Shown here: positions 16,874 to 21,709 of the stretch, in pieces
Numbering within the stretch: position 1 is the first letter of the stretch
How the letters are laid out: each line of letters begins with the position of its first letter
Assembly: GCA_964568675.1 (NCBI GenBank)
Contig: CAZMQV010000057.1
Span: forward strand, 1 to 21,709
Reading direction: 5' to 3'
Length of the DNA: 21,709 bases
Origin: UPXZ01 sp964568675
GTDB lineage: Bacteria > Bacteroidota > Bacteroidia > Bacteroidales > Paludibacteraceae
Made by a program: the position numbers and the translations under genes
Notes under the pieces: model-generated
What the model was told of the DNA's origin: nothing
Seen by the model: the letters and a program-made list of their open reading frames with translations, nothing else
The model's database searches: none

Positions 16874-17905
16874 ATGAAAGTACTGCTCGGTATGAGTGGC
16901 GGCATCGACAGTTCGATGGCTGCGCTGTTGTTGCAAGAACAAGGGTATGAAGTTATGGGCGTTTCGTTTCGTTTTCTGGATGATAACACCCACTTTCAGG
17001 ATGCGGCGAACATAGCCCGCAACATCAAGATTACCCATTTTGTGCTCGATGCGCAAACTGCGTTTCAAGAAACTGTAATCGATTATTTTAAATCCGAATA
17101 CCTTGCCGGGCGCACTCCATTTCCCTGTGCCAAGTGCAACAACGAGCTTAAATGGCGTTTAATTTTCGAACAAGCCGATAGGCTTGGATGCGAATATGTG
17201 TCAATGGGTCATTATGTTACTATCACCGAAAATAACGGTTATCGCTACATTACCGAAGGAAAAGACAAAGACAAAGACCAATCTTTTTTTCTTTGGGGAT
17301 TGACGCAGGAACAATTGAAACGCATTGTTTTTCCTCTCGGAAAATTCACCAAAGCCGAAGTAAAGCTAATGGCGTCAAACCGTGGCTTCACCGCGCTCAA
17401 AGAGAAAAAGGAGAGTATGGGTGCTTGCTTTTGTGGGGGTGATTACCGTCCCTTTCTACGCTCACTTATAGAGAACCCGGATGAATATTTCAAGCAAGGA
17501 AACTTTGTTGACGAACATGGCAAGATTCTGGGCACTCACAGCGGCTATCCGCTCTTTACCGTGGGACAACGACGGGGATTCGGCTTGCAACTCAACAAAG
17601 CGATGTTTGTAAAAGAAATTCGTGTGGAGGCTAACGAAATAGTGCTTGCGCCTCTAAATAATATGTATCGCGCAAGATTTGAAATTAAAGATTACCACTT
17701 GTCCAATCCATCGCTTTTCACAGATGAGTTTTCTGTAAATATCCGGATACGTTATCGCAAACAGAACAACCGTGGAAAAATCCGCATTATTGACGCTCAC
17801 CGACTGGAAGTGGAGCTACTCGAACCGCTCGAATCGATAGCTCCCGGGCAAACGGCAGTTTTTTATCACGGCGATATGGTGGTGGGAGGTGGATTTATTG
17901 TCTGA
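16874..17905 (+). CDS. MnmA-like tRNA-uridine 2-sulfurtransferase
   Basis: A 343-residue ATP-PPi-type thiolase of the MnmA/TrmU family, which puts sulfur on C2 of the wobble uridine (U34) of Lys/Glu/Gln tRNAs. The PP-loop is at residues 8-14 (SGGIDSS). The first cysteine motif is TPFPCAKCN; C88 aligns with the E. coli nucleophile C102, and C85 takes the place of E. coli D99. The second motif is MGACFCGGDYRPF, where C185 aligns with C199 and C187 is an extra cysteine. The C-terminal RNA-binding part contains FTVGQRRGFGLQL. The motifs diverge from the commonest MnmA forms (ACFCGGD instead of ICFIGE). It may be the second, paralogous thiolase found in some Bacteroidota rather than the main mnmA, so I leave the symbol blank. 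Confidence 0.85.
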   Translation: MKVLLGMSGGIDSSMAALLLQEQGYEVMGVSFRFLDDNTHFQDAANIARNIKITHFVLDAQTAFQETVIDYFKSEYLAGRTPFPCAKCNNELKWRLIFEQADRLGCEYVSMGHYVTITENNGYRYITEGKDKDKDQSFFLWGLTQEQLKRIVFPLGKFTKAEVKLMASNRGFTALKEKKESMGACFCGGDYRPFLRSLIENPDEYFKQGNFVDEHGKILGTHSGYPLFTVGQRRGFGLQLNKAMFVKEIRVEANEIVLAPLNNMYRARFEIKDYHLSNPSLFTDEFSVNIRIRYRKQNNRGKIRIIDAHRLEVELLEPLESIAPGQTAVFYHGDMVVGGGFIV

Positions 17906-17972
17906 AAGGAGGTGGTCGTGGAGATAGATAAATCAAATGTCGGGCAAATGTCGTGTATAATTCCAAAGTAAA

Positions 17973-18004
17973 TTTGTTTTAATTAGGGATATAATCTATT
18001 TTTG
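17973..18004 (+). promoter_or_regulatory. Promoter of the XRE gene
   Basis: TTTG at 17973-17976 and TATTTTTG at 17997-18004 are separated by 20 bp, the same spacing as the GH110 promoter. The start codon at 18024 follows 19 bp after the -7 element, so the leader is very short. Confidence 0.65.
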
Positions 18005-18023
18005 TAAAAGAATTTTTTAAACT

Positions 18024-18506
18024 ATGAAACAACCAGAATTAGGTCTGAAGATATTGGAGCTTAGAAAAAATAAGGGATTGACTCAAGAAGAGTTAGTTGA
18101 AAAATGCAATATTAGCGTCAGAACATTGCAACGAATTGAGTCGGGAGATGTAAACCCCAGAAATTTCACTATTAAAACCATATTTCTGGCACTTGATTAT
18201 GACATGCGTTATGAGCCAGATAATCAAACACATCGACTATCCGATAATCCAAAATTCACGTTTGATAGATTATATGAACAAATTAAAAATTATGAAATAA
18301 TGAAAAACTTTAGACGCTTCTTATTCGACTTTTTTTTCTCAACAGGGATTGTTTGGTTGCTTTGCGCACTATCGATTATGATATTTAATCTGCAATATCA
18401 GGAGAAAGAAATTATCTTAACGCTTATTATTCCATTAGCATTTGCGATTTTTAGATTTTTGGGAAAGTATGAATCTTCGAAATCAGCTGATAAAAATGTA
18501 GAATAA
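18024..18506 (+). CDS. XRE-family HTH protein with membrane tail
   Basis: A 160-residue protein. Residues 7-60 form an XRE/Cro-C1 helix-turn-helix (LRKNKGLTQEELVEKCNIS, then VRTLQRIESGDVNP), so it probably binds DNA. A linker follows. Two hydrophobic segments at about 103-123 and 129-147 would anchor it in the inner membrane. Small membrane-attached XRE regulators of this shape are known in Bacteroidota; targets are unknown. It has its own promoter and a likely terminator at 18591-18628, so it is transcribed alone. Its position beside the repeat array and the decayed recombinase may be coincidental. Confidence 0.85.
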   Translation: MKQPELGLKILELRKNKGLTQEELVEKCNISVRTLQRIESGDVNPRNFTIKTIFLALDYDMRYEPDNQTHRLSDNPKFTFDRLYEQIKNYEIMKNFRRFLFDFFFSTGIVWLLCALSIMIFNLQYQEKEIILTLIIPLAFAIFRFLGKYESSKSADKNVE

Positions 18507-18590
18507 AAAAGATTAATCAGTATCAGACCCTCCTAAGCTTTGTTCATTGATTAGGCATATCCATGAATGACGAGGTTGTTACTTCTTATA

Positions 18591-18628
18591 AAAAAGGGCT
18601 GAGTTCATACAATAGGACTCAGCCTTTG
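18591..18628 (+). terminator. Probable intrinsic terminator after the XRE gene
   Basis: GGCTGAGT (18597-18604) pairs perfectly with ACTCAGCC (18617-18624). The stem is extended by A-T and G-U pairs and has a 12-nt loop. Only a short T run follows. It lies 85 bp beyond the XRE stop codon. Confidence 0.6.
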
Positions 18629-18833
18629 CGTTAGCTGTATAAGTTACCAAACAAACAGGTTAATTGACGAACAAAAATATACATTTTACCGGACAGCAAT
18701 AATTCCTTATGTTGAAATTGGTTTCAAAAAAGGATGAACGCAAAAAGCACAAGGAAAGAACGTCAAAGACCAACTTCCAATAAAAATAAGGATTTGTAGT
18801 TTCGCATAATGAGGTTTGCAGTTTGGCGCGATA
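18629..18833. other. Intergenic region, nothing recognised
   Basis: About 200 bp between the terminator and the 43-bp array. I see no supported gene. Minus-strand open frames here only run in from the repeat array. Confidence 0.5.
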
Positions 18834-19206
18834 TTTTGCCAAAAACATGCTTGGTGATTTGCTTGAAAACTGTAGTTTTTGCCAAAAACATGTTTGGTGA
18901 TTTGCTTGAAAACTTTTGTTTTTGCTAAAAACATGCTTGGTGATTTACTCGAAAACCGTAGTTTTTGCCAAAAACATGCTTGGTGATTTGTTCGAAAACT
19001 GTAGTTTTTGCTAAAAACATGCTTGGTGATTTGCTCGAAAACTGTAGTTTTTGCCAAAAACATGTTTGGTGATTTGCTTGAAAACCGTAGTTTTTGCTAA
19101 AAACATGCTTGGTGATTTGCTTGAAAACCGTAGTTTTTGTTAAAAACATGCTTGGTGATTCGCTTGAAAACTTTCGTTTTAGTTAAAAACATGCTTGGTG
19201 ATTCGC
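18834..19206. repeat. Nine-copy 43-bp tandem repeat array
   Basis: The core CATG(C/T)TTGGTGATT begins at 18846, 18889, 18932, 18975, 19018, 19061, 19104, 19147 and 19190, exactly 43 bp apart each time. Every complete unit also carries AAAAC-N4-GTTTT, a small inverted repeat. Its four central bases vary (TGTA, TTTT, CGTA, TTTC) while the arms do not. The ninth unit is cut short after GATTCGC. The period is not divisible by three, so the minus-strand open frames across it are by-products. There are no unique spacers, so it is not a CRISPR array. Confidence 0.95.
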
Positions 19207-19373
19207 ACCACGACGTTTGTTTTCGTTAATTCCAGTTAATGGCGTTTAACTATAAACTAAGTTTTTGAGCAAATTCCCGATGATTAGTTTATGCTTACAA
19301 AGTGGTTTATAGATGGCTAAAAGAAGCTTATTTTCAGTTTTATGAAATTAAAGCCACAAGGATATACTTCAAT

Positions 19374-19387
19374 TCCCGGTACCGGGA
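19374..19387. repeat. Perfect 14-bp palindrome
   Basis: TCCCGGTACCGGGA is a perfect palindrome with a GC-rich core, standing out in very AT-rich surroundings. It could be a protein-binding site or part of an element end; no gene next to it claims it. Confidence 0.6.
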
Positions 19388-19535
19388 GAAGTAAAAACGA
19401 CCGCATTAACATAATTTATATTAATTTGCAAATATTCATCAATACACAACTACTCACTCCACCTCCCTAAAAAAACAATGGGAAATGTAAGCACAACAGA
19501 TATGCCCGCTTCATCATTCGCCGGTCAAGCGTGCA

Positions 19536-19678
19536 ATGAAAAAAAAATGAGTTGGAAACCTATAAGAATTTGGCAATAGCCATAAATGCCTCGAAGGAAT
19601 TAGGTCTAAGAGTTTCGGCGCAATGTTCCGAAAATTTGAAATGGGATTGCTTGTCATACATTCTTCGGTTTCTATGAA
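19536..19678 (+). pseudogene. Possible frameshifted small ORF
   Basis: The ATG at 19536 is followed by a run of nine A and then a stop. With one A fewer, the frame would continue for about 45 residues (MKKNELETYKNLAIAINASK...) to the stop at 19676-19678. I do not recognise the product. It may be chance coding potential, a decayed small gene or a homopolymer sequencing error. Confidence 0.25.
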
Positions 19679-19717
19679 GACATTACGGAGCAAATCCGAG
19701 TATCGTATTTAAACACA

Positions 19718-19738
19718 TTTTTAAACACAATAAATTAA
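19718..19738. repeat. Left copy of a 21-bp direct repeat
   Basis: TTTTTAAACACAATAAATTA (19718-19737) plus one A recurs at 20940-20960 with one mismatch. The two copies flank the recombinase pseudogene. Confidence 0.6.
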
Positions 19739-19768
19739 AGTATGCTGTGGAAAGGAGGGAGTGAGTAG

Positions 19769-20854
19769 CTACGAATAGTCTAACGGAATTTTTTTAATCT
19801 TTGTCAATTCTTTGTTCGTAACTTTGGCATCTATATTAGTGGTTTTGCGTTTTTATGATCCAATAATTTCTGAATAAAAACCATGTCGGTGCCGGCCTCC
19901 AGCAGATGCGTGGCATAACTGTGTCGTAAGCCGTGAAACACCAATGGTCTTTTTTATTTTTGCTTTATTAATGGCTGCTTTAAAAACATTCTGTATGCTT
20001 CGTACAAAATATTGCCTGCAAAAAAATCCTTCAAATAGAAATTCTTTAGGACGATATTCTGTGAAATAGTTTCGAATATTTTCTAAAACACTTTCGGGTA
20101 GCGGCACATAACGATCTTTTTACCTTTAGAGTTTTTGATATGCACCAACATACGCTCGCTGTCGATATCAGAAATTTTAGGATTAACGATTTCACTAGCT
20201 CGCAAGCCCATATCATAGCTCAATATGAGAACCAGCAAATGCTTTTTATTATCAATCTGTTCGAAAAGCCGTTAAATCTCCTTTCGACTCAACACTTTAG
20301 GTCGGTGTACTTTGTGTTTGGTACAAGGAATTTCGTTAAAAAACAGTTTCTCTTGCGCCAACACCTGCTCAAAATAAAAAATTTTATCGCATTCATACGG
20401 CAGTTCAACGTATTTTCCGACAATTTTAATTCTTTTGTACAATAAAGCATATACGACCGCAGACGCTCGGGCGTAAGTGAATCCACATTAACATCACGGA
20501 GCGCGACAAGAAGTTGCACAAATTCGCTAAAATAGCTTTTTACAGTGTTTAGGACTGTAAGTTTTCAGCAACAATATTTCGTGCAAGCGTTGCATCGCGT
20601 AGTGATTGATTTCTGCGACATCTCAGTTATCATTTCCTTCAAATACTGTTTTTTCTTGTAAGCCAAGCTATTTTCTGATTGCTCGCACATCGTTGAGATA
20701 CCAGAAATCAAAAGACTCGCTAAATTTTTACAGATAGAAAACGTTTCTTCAGTTCATTTATCAAAGTCTCATCGTTTGGAAAACGTATTCAAATAGCATT
20801 TTTGTAATGATGCAGCCCCACTTCAAAATTATAATTCACCAATTCAACCCCCAT
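19769..20854 (-). pseudogene. Decayed tyrosine recombinase/integrase
   Basis: Reading across frames recovers a full-length recombinase of about 360 residues from the ATG at 20854 to the stop at 19769. It has an N-terminal arm, a SAM-like core-binding domain (TYSPKTVKSYFSEFVQLL) and a catalytic domain. The first catalytic Arg is in GLRASEI (20200-20202). The HxLR-type motif HGLRHSYATHLLEAGTD is near 19885-19935. The tail resembles the HVxNKE...SPLD ending of Bacteroidota recombinases. Stops interrupt it at 20789-20791, 20668-20670, 20623-20625 and 20272-20274. Frameshifts lie near 20725, 20547, 20378, 20119, 19937 and 19845. At the place of the nucleophilic Tyr (TTxxYTH) the codon reads GAT, Asp (19829-19831). 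It is certainly non-functional. No IntI-specific insert is seen between the catalytic motifs. The two pieces still open in one frame are 20289-20519 and 19853-20107. Confidence 0.9.
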
Positions 20855-20939
20855 CGCATATTTTGTATATTTTGTGTAAAACATATCCAAGCAGAACTTG
20901 CGTGTTACCTACCCGATATATGAATGATACGCAATAAGC

Positions 20940-20960
20940 TTTTTAAACACAACAAATTAA
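20940..20960. repeat. Right copy of the 21-bp direct repeat
   Basis: TTTTTAAACACAACAAATTA plus one A differs from the left copy at 19718-19738 by one base. It lies upstream of the recombinase start and just before the GNAT promoter. Confidence 0.6.
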
Positions 20961-20995
20961 TAATAAAAAAGTTGATAACATTTTGATATAAAAAC

Positions 20996-21025
20996 TTTGC
21001 AATTATAAAATAGTTAGTATCTTTG
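20996..21025 (+). promoter_or_regulatory. Promoter of the GNAT gene
   Basis: TTTG at 20996-20999 and TATCTTTG at 21018-21025 (TAnnTTTG) are separated by 18 bp. Transcription would start near 21031, just before the left inverted repeat that begins at 21040. The promoter therefore lies outside the repeat-bracketed unit. Confidence 0.65.
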
Positions 21026-21039
21026 CGTATATATATGAG

Positions 21040-21053
21040 TTAGCAGTCAGCTT
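21040..21053. repeat. Left inverted repeat around the GNAT gene
   Basis: TTAGCAGTCAGCTT is repeated in inverted form at 21645-21659 (complement TTAGCAGTTCGGCTT), with one extra base and one mismatch. It lies in the predicted 5' untranslated region. Confidence 0.55.
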
Positions 21054-21088
21054 AGGCGACACCAATAAACGACAGAATTTTATATAAA

Positions 21089-21628
21089 ATGACAACAACT
21101 GAAAATCCGACAATAAAAACTGACAGACTTTTACTTAGACAAATTGTTGGCAGCGACATTGACAACATTTTTAAAGGACTTTCCCACCCTGACATTATCA
21201 AACATTACGGAGTAAACTTTCAGACCTTAGAAGCAACGAAAGAACAAATGACTTTCTACGCTGACTTGGAAAAAGACGGAACAGGAATTTGGTTTGCCGT
21301 TTGTTCGCCAGACAACAAAACTTTTTATGGTGCAGGCGGACTTAACAGTTTGAGCAAAGAGCATAAAAAAGCTGAAATCGGCTTTTGGTTGCTGACCGAC
21401 TTTTGGGGACAAGGAATTATGACAGAAGCAATGCCATTAATTTGCGACTACGGTTTTGACAAACTTGGACTTCACCGAATTGAAGGTTTTGTTGAATCGG
21501 ACAACACAAACTGCAAACGAGCAATGTCCAAGCTTGACTTTCAACACGAAGGCACAATGACAGACTGCGAAATAAAAAACGGAAAATTTATTAGTTTAGA
21601 CATTTACGCAAAAATTAAAAATGACTGA
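21089..21628 (+). CDS. GNAT-family N-acetyltransferase (RimJ/RimL-like)
   Basis: A 179-residue acetyl-CoA-dependent acetyltransferase of the Acetyltransf_3/RimJ-RimL type. Residues 10-17 show the usual start (KTDRLLLR). The beta-strand before motif A (AEIGFWLL) leads into the acetyl-CoA pyrophosphate-binding loop WGQGIMTEA (106-114). The later segment LGLHRIEGFVESDNTNCKRAM is typical of the group. Acceptor (protein N-terminus, antibiotic or small metabolite) cannot be told. Codon use is strikingly rich in GAC, ACA and AAA compared with the genes on the left, suggesting separate origin. The gene is flanked by inverted repeats, led by an outside promoter and followed by an attC-like hairpin, so it may be a captured cassette. 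Confidence 0.88.
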   Translation: MTTTENPTIKTDRLLLRQIVGSDIDNIFKGLSHPDIIKHYGVNFQTLEATKEQMTFYADLEKDGTGIWFAVCSPDNKTFYGAGGLNSLSKEHKKAEIGFWLLTDFWGQGIMTEAMPLICDYGFDKLGLHRIEGFVESDNTNCKRAMSKLDFQHEGTMTDCEIKNGKFISLDIYAKIKND

Positions 21629-21644
21629 CAAAAACGAAATAAAA

Positions 21645-21659
21645 AAGCCGAACTGCTAA
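21645..21659. repeat. Right inverted repeat around the GNAT gene
   Basis: AAGCCGAACTGCTAA is the near-perfect inverse of 21040-21053. It begins 16 bp after the GNAT stop codon and abuts the attC-like hairpin. Confidence 0.55.
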
Positions 21660-21660
21660 T

Positions 21661-21707
21661 AACTAAGGTTTCGTTGTGCCCGCAGGGCAAGCAATGAAAC
21701 CGATGTT
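21661..21707 (+). other. attC-like bulged hairpin (could also be a terminator)
   Basis: GGTTTCGTTG (21667-21676) pairs with CAATGAAACC (21692-21701) with one G-U pair. TGCCC (21677-21681) pairs with GGGCA (21685-21689) around the loop GCA. Two bases (21690-21691) bulge from one arm only. Outside lie a 3x3 unpaired spacer and a short AAC/GTT pairing (21661-21663 with 21705-21707). This order (AAC box, unpaired spacer, stem with extrahelical bases, spacer, GTT box) is the architecture of integron attC sites. The outer boxes match the attC consensus only partly, and the window ends at 21709. Confidence 0.4.
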
Positions 21708-21709
21708 GA

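Larger units (their letters stand above)
19207..19768. other. Gene-free region with palindrome and inverted repeats
   Basis: This stretch holds a perfect 14-bp GC-rich palindrome (TCCCGGTACCGGGA, 19374-19387). It also holds an 11-bp inverted repeat, CTACTCACTCC at 19450-19460 and its complement at 19758-19768. A possible frameshifted short open frame lies at 19536-19678. The first copy of a 21-bp direct repeat lies at 19718-19738. No intact gene is supported. Confidence 0.6.

Noticed and set aside
17904..17920. Strong Shine-Dalgarno-like AAAGGAGGTGG after the thiolase gene
   Set aside because: No start codon with a real open frame follows at a suitable distance, and Bacteroidota genes rarely rely on such sites.
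18707..19149. Two overlapping minus-strand open frames encoding repetitive proteins
   Set aside because: They run through the 43-bp tandem array in different frames. The unit is not a multiple of three, so the same DNA is read in all frames. The proteins are by-products of the repeat.
18834..19206. CRISPR array
   Set aside because: The whole 43-bp unit repeats with no unique spacers, and no cas gene is in the window.
19540..19678. Weak resemblance of a short open frame to calponin-homology-type helices
   Set aside because: The similarity rests on a few helical residues in about 40 codons and is not expected in this context, so I make no functional claim.
19769..20854. Calling the recombinase a true integron integrase (IntI)
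   Set aside because: The stretch between the core domain and the HxLR-type motif has no extra IntI-specific segment. The sequence resembles the general Bacteroidota recombinases more closely.

Overview
The window looks like chromosomal DNA of a Bacteroidota species, probably of the Bacteroidales. I infer this from several things seen in the sequence: promoters of the TAnnTTTG type, A-rich ribosome binding regions, a protein ending in a type IX secretion (T9SS) sorting domain, an RNase H with an N-terminal viroplasmin domain, and paired glycan-degrading enzymes. The genus cannot be fixed from the sequence alone.

Layout. (1) Positions 1-1114: 39-bp repeats and a 180-bp duplication that has copied the 3' end of a hypothetical (possibly DUF6261) gene on the minus strand. 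(2) Positions 1115-2186: a gene-free kilobase with three perfect-period 43-bp tandem repeats and a hairpin-rich leader. (3) Positions 2187-7683: a tripartite RND efflux operon in the order adaptor, HAE1 pump, TolC-like channel. (4) Positions 7800-12111: a GH110 alpha-1,3-galactosidase lipoprotein followed by a GH95 alpha-L-fucosidase. Together they suit removal of the two terminal sugars of blood-group-B-like glycans. A perfect 18-bp-stem bidirectional terminator follows. (5) Positions 12197-15589, minus strand: a YD-repeat-like lipoprotein and a large secreted DUF5077/DUF3472/F5-8C protein with a T9SS tail. (6) Positions 16023-17905: tRNA-Arg(CCU), RNase H and an MnmA-like tRNA thiolase. (7) Positions 18024-18506: an XRE-type regulator with a two-helix membrane tail. 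(8) Positions 18834-19206: nine copies of a second 43-bp tandem repeat. (9) Positions 19769-20854: a full-length but heavily decayed tyrosine recombinase with four stops, six frameshifts and the catalytic tyrosine apparently lost. (10) Positions 20996-21709: a strong promoter and a GNAT acetyltransferase gene bracketed by inverted repeats and followed by an attC-like hairpin.

The left and middle parts are ordinary, well-kept Bacteroidota genes. The right third (about 18.5-21.7 kb) is accessory DNA. Its most interesting feature is the arrangement of a dead tyrosine recombinase transcribed away from a promoter-led, repeat-bracketed gene with a bulged imperfect hairpin at its 3' end, which resembles an integron with its first cassette. 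That reading is an inference: the recombinase shows no IntI-specific insert, and the window ends at the hairpin, so no second cassette can be seen.
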